NCBI RefSeq assembly: GCF_003385115.1
Contig: NZ_QUNI01000015.1
Coordinates: 1-64,000 of the forward strand
DNA: 64,000 nt
Source of the DNA: Flavobacterium aquicola
GTDB taxonomy: Bacteria; Bacteroidota; Bacteroidia; Flavobacteriales; Flavobacteriaceae
Direction of reading: 5' to 3'
In this document: positions 1-7,100 of the stretch, one piece after another
Layout of the letters: each line of letters starts with the position of its first letter
Numbering within the stretch: position 1 is the stretch's first letter
Notes under the pieces: generated by a model
Databases searched by the model: none
What the model saw: the letters and a program-made list of their open reading frames with translations, nothing else
Told to the model about the DNA's origin: nothing
Translations under genes and position numbers: made by a program

Positions 1-170
1 ACAAAAATTTTGTTGTCTACATTAATGTCCCCGCCGCTGGCGCGCTCCTCATCAGTAAGCGTAGCTCCCAGCGGAATTTTTGCAATTACAGCATTAGCAT
101 TACTTTTCATCAGCGTCATGTCGGCCACTAGATACGTCAGGTTCAACCTGTTCGGATTTAAATTACTCAT
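1..170 (-). CDS. Partial CDS, unknown protein (N-terminus only)
   Basis: An open frame starts at ATG 170 and runs off the left edge without a stop, giving 56 residues that begin MSNLNPNRLNLTYLVADMTL. The segment is hydrophilic with no signal peptide or membrane segment visible. The reading frame has ordinary codon use for the window, unlike the opposite-strand frame over the same bases. I do not recognise the family. The heptamer array starts just upstream of the ATG, so its promoter must lie in or beyond repetitive DNA. The rest of the gene is outside the window. Confidence 0.6.
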   Translation of the reverse strand, partial: MSNLNPNRLNLTYLVADMTLMKSNANAVIAKIPLGATLTDEERASGGDINVDNKIF

Positions 171-180
171 AAATATTAAT

Positions 181-263
181 GGTTTAATGGTTAATTGTTG
201 GTGGTTGATTGTTAATGGTTAATGGTTGATGGTTGATGGTTGGTGGTTGATGGCTCTTGTTTC
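181..263. repeat. Heptamer tandem array, unit TGGTTRA
   Basis: About eleven degenerate 7-base units (TGGTTAA, TGGTTGA, TGTTGGT and similar) run head to tail between the partial gene and the second heptamer array. Several reading frames stay open across it because a 7-base unit gives a 21-base coding period. That is not evidence of coding. Confidence 0.8.
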
Positions 264-285
264 TTGTCTCCTGATTCATGCCTCC

Positions 286-424
<139 letters not shown>

Positions 425-430
425 TCAAAC

Positions 431-1567
431 TCAATCAATCAAATCAACTTTCACAGTCAGCTCTGACGTTTCCAGTAATTGAGCGGCATCTGGAGGCCAG
501 CTCAGGATGCTCGAAAACCCTGGAGGCACAACGGCAGTAAATTCATAAGTTCCTGCAGGCACAGCCTTGGCAACACTCTTGTTCAAAGAAAACTTTACAT
601 CGCCGCTTTCTCCAGGCTGCAGCCCGCCGCCGGGTACAACTAAACTTATCAGTCCCACATTATTAGATTCAAGATCCGGGATTTTGTTTTTGTACGTCGT
701 GGCAAATGCAGTCAGTGGGTGATTTCCCTGATTGGTATACTTCACTATAGTTTCAAAAAAATCGCCGGTCTTTTTTACATTCGGAATTTCTACCGTTGTA
801 TTTTCAAATTTGATTGGGTTTTTAACATCTACAATCACCGAGTAAAACTGAATTTTGCCACCTGAATCGCTTTCTGCCTGAAGGCTGAACGTTTTGGGAT
901 ATTTAAAATCGGTATCCTTTCCAGCTGCAGGATACTCCTCTTTTCCTGTGCCTATAAAGCGATACAGTTTTTCTCCCTTAAAAGTAATGGTTGGAGTAAG
1001 ATGACTGAAATCAGTCCCAACAGGGACAAAAATAAATATCTGTTTTTTTTCATTATCAATTTTTGCAGCCGCTATATCTTGAGACAGCGCGCTGTTTTTG
1101 CTTTTCTCAAATTTAAAAGCACTTATTTCGGGCGTTTCAGATGTATGCGGTGTATCCAGTTCTACTAACACTTTGTAGTGAATCGACTGGGCAGGATTTT
1201 TAATAGACGTAATCGTATAAACTACCGGCTGTGTCGAGGAGAAGGTTTTTTTTGTCCCTATTTCCGGCGAGATCTTAAACTTCGTCTGATCAAAGCTCAC
1301 TTGTTTTAAACTCAGTTCCAATGTCGATCCGCTGGGAATTTTTATAATTATTTCACCGTGCTGAGTCTCTGCATTGTTCTCGATTTTGGGAGGCGTGATG
1401 GCTGCCGAAACAGATGCTGCTTCCGTAAAAACGAAATCAGTCAGTAAAGCTTCCTTAATATCAACTGTCTCGGTTTTGGTTTCAGTGCCTTTTGAGTCGT
1501 CGCTGCAGCTCAATAAACCAAAAAATAAAATCATGCTAAGGCTGATAGTTTTAATAGAAAAATTCAT
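431..1567 (-). CDS. DUF5018-like lipoprotein
   Basis: This is a 378-residue predicted lipoprotein. The N-terminus has a lysine, a hydrophobic stretch and the lipobox LLSC (Cys at about 21), followed by Ser/Asp, so outer-membrane anchoring is likely. The mature part holds repeated beta-rich units of about 90-100 residues; one carries the pattern I-x-A-F-K-F, then L-S-Q-D-I, then V-P-x-G-T-D and L-T-P-T-I. I recognise this as the DUF5018 type common in Bacteroidota surface proteins. A C-terminal domain of about 120 residues follows. Its biochemical role is unknown. It stands alone, and its 3' end abuts the heptamer array. The start at ATG 1567 directly precedes the signal sequence. Confidence 0.8.
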   Translation of the reverse strand: MNFSIKTISLSMILFFGLLSCSDDSKGTETKTETVDIKEALLTDFVFTEAASVSAAITPPKIENNAETQHGEIIIKIPSGSTLELSLKQVSFDQTKFKISPEIGTKKTFSSTQPVVYTITSIKNPAQSIHYKVLVELDTPHTSETPEISAFKFEKSKNSALSQDIAAAKIDNEKKQIFIFVPVGTDFSHLTPTITFKGEKLYRFIGTGKEEYPAAGKDTDFKYPKTFSLQAESDSGGKIQFYSVIVDVKNPIKFENTTVEIPNVKKTGDFFETIVKYTNQGNHPLTAFATTYKNKIPDLESNNVGLISLVVPGGGLQPGESGDVKFSLNKSVAKAVPAGTYEFTAVVPPGFSSILSWPPDAAQLLETSELTVKVDLID

Positions 1568-1735
1568 AATGGCTTTTTTAAAATTGTAGTTTTATTTTTT
1601 ACAGTTTTCAAAAATAAGAAAATTAGTATTTTATATGAAGTTATTTTTCTTATAATTTTTTGTTAAGTTTTTGTACGAAATTGATTTGCATGAAGTTAAA
1701 ACCAATTTAAAATCATTGCAGCCTGAGTTGTATTA

Positions 1736-1870
1736 TTTTTTGGAGCAGAAACATTAGGCATTTTTTGGAAAGATGGTTCCCGCTCTGCGCTGCAATCTTT
1801 GCGGGCTGAACCCCAGCCCACAAAGGATTTCCACTTCGATCGGGGCTAAAGAGAGACATTTGTTTTTTTT
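1736..1870 (-). repeat. Dispersed structured intergenic element, copy a
   Basis: Shared landmarks on the plus strand are GGAGCAGAA, then CCCGCT, then a hairpin (CTTTGCGGGCTG at 1797-1808 with CAGCCCACAAAG at 1814-1825), then AAGGATTTCCACT, then ATCGGGGCTAAA and a T-run. The same order appears at 17957-18137 (same orientation) and at 55865-55961 and 56855-56985 (inverted). Read on the minus strand, the one imperfect stem pair is a G-U wobble, so the minus strand is the likelier RNA sense here. Confidence 0.8.
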
Positions 1871-1953
1871 AGTGATTAAACTTCACCCAAGTCTTAATGC
1901 TCAATTACATAATCGAGTCCAGTTTGCAATCAGCGGCTATAAAATCATACAAT

Positions 1954-1989
1954 AAAAAAAAGGCTTACTAGCTGTAAAACTAGAAGCCT
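1954..1989 (-). terminator. Intrinsic terminator of proC
   Basis: On the minus strand, AGGCTT-CTAG pairs with CTAG-T-AAGCCT around a short loop and is followed by a run of seven to eight T. It lies 56 bases past the proC stop. Confidence 0.8.
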
Positions 1990-2044
1990 CTTATGTATTT
2001 TGTGCTAAGCAGCATTTAGCAGAAAACCAAAACCATATTAGTTT

Positions 2045-2821
2045 TTAGCCCTTAATCTGCTTTAGTGAAGTTTTGATTCCTTTGATTAATGATGAACTGA
2101 AACCGTGAAGTTCCATTTCGTTCAATCCCGCAATAGTACATCCCTGCGGTGTAGTAACACGGTCAATTAACTGTTCCGGATGTCCTTTTTCCTCAAGAAG
2201 CATTTCGGCGGCACCTTTTACCGTCTGCGCCGATATTTCTAAGGCAGTCTTCCAGTCAAACCCAATCTCGATTCCCGCCTGCATAGAAGCACGAATATAT
2301 CGAAGGGCAAATGCAGTTCCGCTGGCAGCAAGAACAGTCGCTGCGTCCATCAGTTTTTCGTCAATGATCGGAGCTGTTCCTAAACCTTGAAAAAGAGCAA
2401 CAGTCTGCTGGGCTTTGTCTTTGTTTTTTTCGTTAAATGCAATACACGTAGCCGATGCGCCAAACTGTGCCGCAATATTTGGCATAATACGCACCGCCGT
2501 ATGGCTCTCCCCTATCTTGTTTTGTAAATTTTCTATAGAAAGCCCGCTTACTGCAGAAGCGATTACTTTGTTTGAAATAGCAGGCAGTATTTCGGCCAGA
2601 ACAGTATCTACCTGATAAGGTTTTATAGTCAGGATTATAACATCTGCTTCCTGAATATTGCTGGTATTATCAGTAGTGACAGTAATTCCTAATTCTTTCA
2701 AATGAGAAATAGGCGCCAGGTTGCGTCTGGTTACCGTTACCTGATTGTCTTTAGTAAATTTTGCTATTCCTATTGCGACAGAAGCGCCAAGGTTTCCTCC
2801 GCCTATGATGTGTACTTTCAT
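2045..2821 (-). CDS. proC: Pyrroline-5-carboxylate reductase
   Basis: This cytosolic enzyme reduces 1-pyrroline-5-carboxylate to proline with NAD(P)H, the last step of proline synthesis. The 258-residue length is normal. The protein opens with a Rossmann motif (GGGNLG, about residues 7-12). It contains the expected PNIA segment (about 114-117) and a C-terminal helical dimer region with TPQGCTIAGL, close to the family signature. ATG 2821 starts right before the first beta strand. It is transcribed alone, with its own terminator downstream and a hairpin-rich gap separating it from mgtE. Confidence 0.95.
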   Translation of the reverse strand: MKVHIIGGGNLGASVAIGIAKFTKDNQVTVTRRNLAPISHLKELGITVTTDNTSNIQEADVIILTIKPYQVDTVLAEILPAISNKVIASAVSGLSIENLQNKIGESHTAVRIMPNIAAQFGASATCIAFNEKNKDKAQQTVALFQGLGTAPIIDEKLMDAATVLAASGTAFALRYIRASMQAGIEIGFDWKTALEISAQTVKGAAEMLLEEKGHPEQLIDRVTTPQGCTIAGLNEMELHGFSSSLIKGIKTSLKQIKG

Positions 2822-2878
2822 TCTGATTGGTTTAATGGTGTATGTATATCCTGAAAAAATGGAACCACAAAGTACACG

Positions 2879-2927
2879 AATTATCCCGAATTTATTATTT
2901 TAAAATCTAAATAAATTCGGGATAATT
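2879..2927. repeat. Perfect 18-base inverted repeat
   Basis: Arms 2879-2896 and 2910-2927 are exact reverse complements (AATTATCCCGAATTTATT) around a 13-base loop. It sits between the proC start and the mgtE stop. It could stop transcription arriving from mgtE, although no long T-run follows. Confidence 0.7.
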
Positions 2928-2975
2928 GTTATATTCTAATATAACTCCGTAACTAATACTAAACAAATCTAAATA

Positions 2976-3032
2976 GCCACAGATTTTCTAAAAAAAAGAA
3001 TAAAATCTGTGGAAATCTGTGTAATCTGTGGC
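2976..3032. repeat. GCCACAGATT...AATCTGTGGC palindromic repeat, copy 1
   Basis: The terminal arms GCCACAGATT and AATCTGTGGC enclose further direct AATCTGTG units. A second member of the family is at 43946-44025. It is a dispersed intergenic repeat without coding capacity. Confidence 0.75.
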
Positions 3033-3087
3033 AAAAAATATACCTGATATTCTTTGCGGACAGTAATATATTTAAAGTATGAGAGCC

Positions 3088-4440
3088 TTAATATCCTAGT
3101 ATCAGTCTGGCTATTCCAAAATAAATCATGATACCAAAAACATCATTCGTAGTAGTAATAAAAGGACCTGTTGCTATAGCAGGATCAATTTTTCTTCTAT
3201 ATAAAAACAAGGGTACTAATACTCCTAACGTAGCTGCAAATACTATCACTACAAGCATAGAAATAGAGATGGCAAATCCAACTAAATACTGCTGATACAT
3301 TAACGAATGGTACAAAAATAAAAACAATGATATGATGGTTCCCGAAATCATCGCAACCGAAAGTTCTTTAGACAAGTATTGTCTGCTGTATTGTTTTAAA
3401 GTACCGTTAGCCAAGCCCTGCACCACAATCGCCGATGCCTGAACGCCAATATTTCCCGCTGTCGCCGAAAGCAAGGGTACAAAAATCATTAAAGTAAAAT
3501 ACTGCTGCCCCGTAGTCTGATTCCCTTCCAGAACCTTTGAAGCTATAATTTCAATTACCATTCCTATCAGCAGCCACGGCAGTCTCGCTTTCATTAACTC
3601 CAGAACGGTATCACTTGATTCTACGTCATTGGTAATACCCGCTGCCAGCTGGTAATCTTTCTCTGCTTCGTCCTTGATTACGTCTACAATGTCATCGATG
3701 GTGATTCGGCCTACTAAACGTCCCAATTCATCTACCACCGGAATGGCTTCCAAATCGTATTTCTGCATGATTCTGGCCACCTCAACATCTTCGGTATCTA
3801 CATTTACCGAATTCAGTTTTCGGATATACACATCGCTGATATTTGTTCTGGTTGAAGTCGTAAGCAGGTCTTTAAGCGACAATCGGCCTTTTAATCTGTC
3901 TTCATCATCAACCACATAAATAGAATGGACTCTGGAAATATTTTCGGCCTGAATACGCATTTCTTTCACACAGGTAAGCACGTTCCAGTTTTCATTAACT
4001 TTTACAAGCTCCTTGTGCATGATTCCACCCGCAGTATCTTCCTTATAGCGCAAAAGCTCAACAATATCCTTGGCATGCTCAACATCCTGAAGCTCTGATA
4101 TTACTTCGGCTTTTTTCTCTTTTGAAAGTTCCCCGATAATATCGGCCGCGTCATTCGTTTCTAATTCGTCAAGCTCCTCGGCAATCTCTTTTGGCGAAAG
4201 CCTGCTTAATATATTCTCACGTAAATCGTCTTCTAATTCTAAAAGGATTTCGGCAGTTTTCTCACTATCTAAAACTTTAAAGATATAAGTCGCCTGATCA
4301 AAGTCCAGCTCATCTAAAATTTCGGCAATATCAGCATGGTGCATGTCATTCAGTAAAACTTCCAGCTGCTGGTCGTTTTTACTCTGAATGAATTCACCCA
4401 ATTGCAGTATTAATTCTTTGCTGATTTTAAATTCCTCCAT
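3088..4440 (-). CDS. mgtE: Magnesium transporter MgtE
   Basis: This is a 450-residue inner-membrane Mg2+ channel. The N-terminal half is the acidic, helical MgtE-N domain (about 1-125), followed by two CBS domains (about 126-250) that sense cytosolic Mg2+. The C-terminal 180 residues hold five membrane segments, with the conserved AGNIGVQ segment and a late T-T-T-N-D motif. I chose ATG 4440 (MEEFKIS) over the TTG nine bases upstream. The gene overlaps the ksgA 3' end by 14 bases, so the two are probably cotranscribed and translationally coupled. Confidence 0.93.
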   Translation of the reverse strand: MEEFKISKELILQLGEFIQSKNDQQLEVLLNDMHHADIAEILDELDFDQATYIFKVLDSEKTAEILLELEDDLRENILSRLSPKEIAEELDELETNDAADIIGELSKEKKAEVISELQDVEHAKDIVELLRYKEDTAGGIMHKELVKVNENWNVLTCVKEMRIQAENISRVHSIYVVDDEDRLKGRLSLKDLLTTSTRTNISDVYIRKLNSVNVDTEDVEVARIMQKYDLEAIPVVDELGRLVGRITIDDIVDVIKDEAEKDYQLAAGITNDVESSDTVLELMKARLPWLLIGMVIEIIASKVLEGNQTTGQQYFTLMIFVPLLSATAGNIGVQASAIVVQGLANGTLKQYSRQYLSKELSVAMISGTIISLFLFLYHSLMYQQYLVGFAISISMLVVIVFAATLGVLVPLFLYRRKIDPAIATGPFITTTNDVFGIMIYFGIARLILGY

Positions 4441-5209
4441 CGGCTTCAATTTTTTGGGTCAATGCAATAAACTCTTTGTAATCTAATTGTTCCGGCCGAA
4501 GATTAAAAACGGTATCTTCTCTCAGACTATCGGACAAATTTAAGGTTTTTAAACTGTTTCGCAACGTCTTTCTGCGCTGCTGAAAAGCCGTTTTCACAAC
4601 AGTAAAAAACAATTTTTCGCCACAAGGAAGGCTATAATCTTCTTTCCTGCGCATACGCATCACCCCCGACTTTACTTTTGGTGGCGGATTGAATACATTT
4701 TCGTCTACGGTAAACAAATATTCCGTATCATAGAAAGCCTGTGCCAAAACCGACAGGATTCCGTAAGCTTTTGATCCTTTTTTCTCGCAGATGCGTTCTG
4801 CTACTTCTTTCTGGAACATTCCCGCAAATTCAGGAATCTGATTGCGGTATTCCAATGTTTTGAAAACAATCTGCGTCGAAATATTATACGGGAAATTTCC
4901 AATTATTGCGAACTGCTTTCCCCCGAAAACTTCATTGATGTCATATTTCAGGAAATCCTTAGAAATGATTCTATCTTTCAGCTTATCATAATGAACGCCC
5001 AAATATTCAACTGATTCGGTATCAATTTCGATCACGTAAGTATTGATTGGTTTTTCCAATAAATACTTGGTCAGCACTCCCATTCCAGGACCTATTTCCA
5101 GTACATCTTCGTATCCTTCTAAATTCAAGGTATCGGCGATGTCTTTTGCTACGCTTTCATCTTTTAAGAAATGCTGTCCGAGGTGTTTTTTGGCTGTTAC
5201 TTTTTCCAT
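4427..5209 (-). CDS. rsmA: 16S rRNA dimethyladenosine transferase
   Basis: RsmA (KsgA) uses S-adenosylmethionine to dimethylate the two adjacent adenines near the 3' end of 16S rRNA during small-subunit assembly. The 260-residue protein shows LGQHFLKD at the N-terminus, the SAM-binding VLEIGPGMGVLT (about 40-51) and the catalytic NFPY variant (IGNFPYNIST) in place of the usual NLPY. A helical C-terminal domain follows. It overlaps mgtE at its 3' end. In the inferred ancestral order it followed the DUF4286 gene, from which it is now separated by the AAA/DUF4143 gene. Confidence 0.95.
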   Translation of the reverse strand: MEKVTAKKHLGQHFLKDESVAKDIADTLNLEGYEDVLEIGPGMGVLTKYLLEKPINTYVIEIDTESVEYLGVHYDKLKDRIISKDFLKYDINEVFGGKQFAIIGNFPYNISTQIVFKTLEYRNQIPEFAGMFQKEVAERICEKKGSKAYGILSVLAQAFYDTEYLFTVDENVFNPPPKVKSGVMRMRRKEDYSLPCGEKLFFTVVKTAFQQRRKTLRNSLKTLNLSDSLREDTVFNLRPEQLDYKEFIALTQKIEADGGI

Positions 5210-5288
5210 TTTTTTTCTTTTAGATTTTTCGAATATTAGATTGTTAGACTTTTCGAGTTATCGAACCATCTAAAAATCGAATAATCCA

Positions 5289-5309
5289 TTAATGCTCTGA
5301 AATCACTTC
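5289..5309 (-). pseudogene. Displaced 3' end of the DUF4286 gene (six codons plus stop)
   Basis: Read on the minus strand, these 21 bases encode E-V-I-S-E-H-stop. The intact DUF4286 gene ends Q-V-I-S-D-H-stop at 6614. The last 20 bases match at 19 positions. The fragment lies on the far side of the AAA/DUF4143 gene, 17 bases after that gene's stop, 1325 bases from the intact copy and in the same orientation. It is short. I rank it below the other two displaced 3' ends, but the position and frame make chance unlikely. Confidence 0.55.
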
Positions 5310-5326
5310 TTATTTGATAAAATCAT

Positions 5327-6511
5327 TTACTCAAGATTTGAGTCTTTCAATCCCAATGCTATCAAGTGTTTTTCTATCGAATTCATATCGCAGACACGCC
5401 AATTTTCGTTTAAGGCATAATCTCCGCCTGCAAAAGTAACTATAAAATTATTTTTAGTTTTCAAATCCGCAATAGATTCGGTGTTGCCTCTGCTAATTTT
5501 TGGATTATTAGATAATTTTATCTCAAAGACAGCCACAATTTCATTGCCCTTTACGATACACAAATCTATTTCTGACCCGCTTTGCGTTCTATAAAAGAAA
5601 GGAACACATTGATTATTGAGGCTCGAAATAATTTGTTCTACTACAAATCCTTCCCACGAATTTCCAGCAACTGCATTTGAAATAAGAGCGTCGTAACTGT
5701 TTATCTGCAGTAAAGAGTGCAAAATCCCGCTATCCCGAATATAGATTTTAGGGCTCTTGACCATTCGTTTTCCAATATTTACAAAATAAGGTTCCAACCT
5801 TCGGATTATAAACGAATGCTCTAAAAAGTCTATGTATTTTTTTACCGAATTACTCGAGATTCCTAACGCATTCCCTAACATTGAATAATTGACTACCGAG
5901 CCTTGAATAGAAGCTATCATCCGCAACAATTTACCAATTAAAACAGGCGATGCCGATAAACCGAGCATTCTTAAATCAGTTTCGATATAAGTTTTGATAT
6001 AAGCCTGCTGCCATTCCTGCCAAAAAAAATCATTAGGAGCCAGTAATGCCTTAGGATAACCTCCTCTAAACCAAAGTACTTCTAGTTTTATTTGAGTGGC
6101 TTCGTCAAATCGTATTGGAGTTAATTCTTTATAAACTATTCTTCCTGCTAATGTCTCTGAACTTTGAGATAACAATTCTGGTGATGCTGAACCCAATAAT
6201 ATAAATTGACCAGCCTTATCCTGTTTATCTATTAATGAACGTAGTAAAGGGAAAAGTTTTAAATCTCTTTGCACTTCATCGATAACGATGAGTTTGTCGG
6301 CATTTTGAGAAAGAAACCATTGTGCATTAGTATTCAATATCTCAAAATCATCTGTATTTTCTAAATCCAAATACAGTATGGGTTTGTCTATTAAAGGCTG
6401 TAAGTTTTTAACGAATGTAGTTTTCCCAACTTGTCTAGAGCCAATTAATCCCACAGATGGAAAAAATTCGAGTAATTTAGGGATTACTGTATTGAGTCTT
6501 CTATCTATCAT
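5327..6511 (-). CDS. AAA ATPase with DUF4143 C-terminal domain
   Basis: This is a 394-residue protein of the common AAA_14/DUF4143 type, whose cellular role is not established. Walker A is GSRQVGKTT (24-32) and Walker B is LIVIDEVQ (about 75-82). A winged-helix-like segment (MLGNALGISSNSVKKY) follows. The C-terminus has the G-S-E-I-D-L ... F-E-I-K-L-S arrangement typical of PD-(D/E)XK nuclease folds, whether or not active. I start at ATG 6511; a TTG 21 bases upstream is less likely. It separates two housekeeping genes and is flanked by the intact and the displaced DUF4286 3' ends, so it looks like an acquired gene. Confidence 0.88.
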   Translation of the reverse strand: MIDRRLNTVIPKLLEFFPSVGLIGSRQVGKTTFVKNLQPLIDKPILYLDLENTDDFEILNTNAQWFLSQNADKLIVIDEVQRDLKLFPLLRSLIDKQDKAGQFILLGSASPELLSQSSETLAGRIVYKELTPIRFDEATQIKLEVLWFRGGYPKALLAPNDFFWQEWQQAYIKTYIETDLRMLGLSASPVLIGKLLRMIASIQGSVVNYSMLGNALGISSNSVKKYIDFLEHSFIIRRLEPYFVNIGKRMVKSPKIYIRDSGILHSLLQINSYDALISNAVAGNSWEGFVVEQIISSLNNQCVPFFYRTQSGSEIDLCIVKGNEIVAVFEIKLSNNPKISRGNTESIADLKTKNNFIVTFAGGDYALNENWRVCDMNSIEKHLIALGLKDSNLE

Positions 6512-6560
6512 CTCGCGAAATATTATTTTCAAATATACGCGATTAATTTTTAAAAAAGCT

Positions 6561-6609
6561 AATTAACCTTGTAAATTTGAAATTAAAATTAAAATTTACA
6601 AGGTTAATT
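6561..6609 (-). terminator. 18-base perfect hairpin after the DUF4286 gene
   Basis: Arms AATTAACCTTGTAAATTT (6561-6578) and its exact complement (6592-6609) surround a 13-base loop. On the minus strand the hairpin begins 4 bases after the DUF4286 stop and is followed by a run of six T, so it likely ends that transcript before the ATPase gene. Confidence 0.65.
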
Positions 6610-6613
6610 TATT

Positions 6614-6925
6614 TTAATGATCTGAAATCACTTGCAATTCGGTTCTAAAAGTCAGCATTTTGTCTCCAAACAATTTTTCGCCTTCTTCTCTTAATTTTGG
6701 AGCGTCTTCCAAGTAATATCGATCTAATGTGTCTTTACTGTCTGTTGTGTATTGAACGGAGTAAGTAACTCCTCCCATTTCTTCTTCTACCAAAACACGG
6801 ACCAAACGAGCCGAAATAAATTTTCCGCAAGCTAGCATTTCTGGAATGTGTTTGTGCTGCATCCAGATCATCCATTTATCGTGAACACTTTCGTGTATGT
6901 TTGTGGTAACGTTGTATATTATCAT
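6614..6925 (-). CDS. DUF4286 family protein
   Basis: This is a 103-residue cytosolic protein with a ferredoxin-like alpha/beta pattern and no signal peptide. Landmarks are MIIYNVTTNI at the start, a central H-x-x-W-x-x-W-M helix and a C-terminal strand T-E-L-Q-V. It matches my recollection of DUF4286, a small Bacteroidota family of unknown function often near rsmA. It is the intact copy of the pair whose second 3' end lies at 5289-5309. ATG 6925 is the only plausible start. Confidence 0.8.
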   Translation of the reverse strand: MIIYNVTTNIHESVHDKWMIWMQHKHIPEMLACGKFISARLVRVLVEEEMGGVTYSVQYTTDSKDTLDRYYLEDAPKLREEGEKLFGDKMLTFRTELQVISDH

Positions 6926-7100
6926 TTTTATTGTTGATTTGTTGATTTGTTAAACTGTTTAATTGGTGATTCGTTTAATCGTTAAATTCTATCAGACAAA
7001 TAAACAATTAAACGATTGGAACCATTAACAGATTGAATATTAATTTCGTTAACGGTTGTTTTTCGATTAAACAAATAAACGATTAACCGATTAAACCCTC
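6926..7100. repeat. AT-rich gap with AAACGATTAA-type repeats
   Basis: It holds several direct and inverted copies of a unit like AAACGATTAA or AATTAAACGATT. Two longer direct matches (ACAAATAAAC followed by ATTAA) lie about 80 bases apart. It separates the TPR gene stop from the DUF4286 start. No gene is seen. Confidence 0.5.

Larger units (their letters stand above)
1568..2044. other. Intergenic region, 477 bases, no gene
   Basis: It lies between the DUF5018 gene and the proC stop. It contains the lipoprotein's AT-rich upstream region, one copy of the dispersed structured element (1736-1870) and the proC terminator. A 60-codon frame over the repeat copy is not a gene. Confidence 0.7.

Noticed and set aside
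1773..1955. 60-codon plus-strand frame
   Set aside because: It lies mostly within the dispersed structured element and the other copies do not keep the frame.
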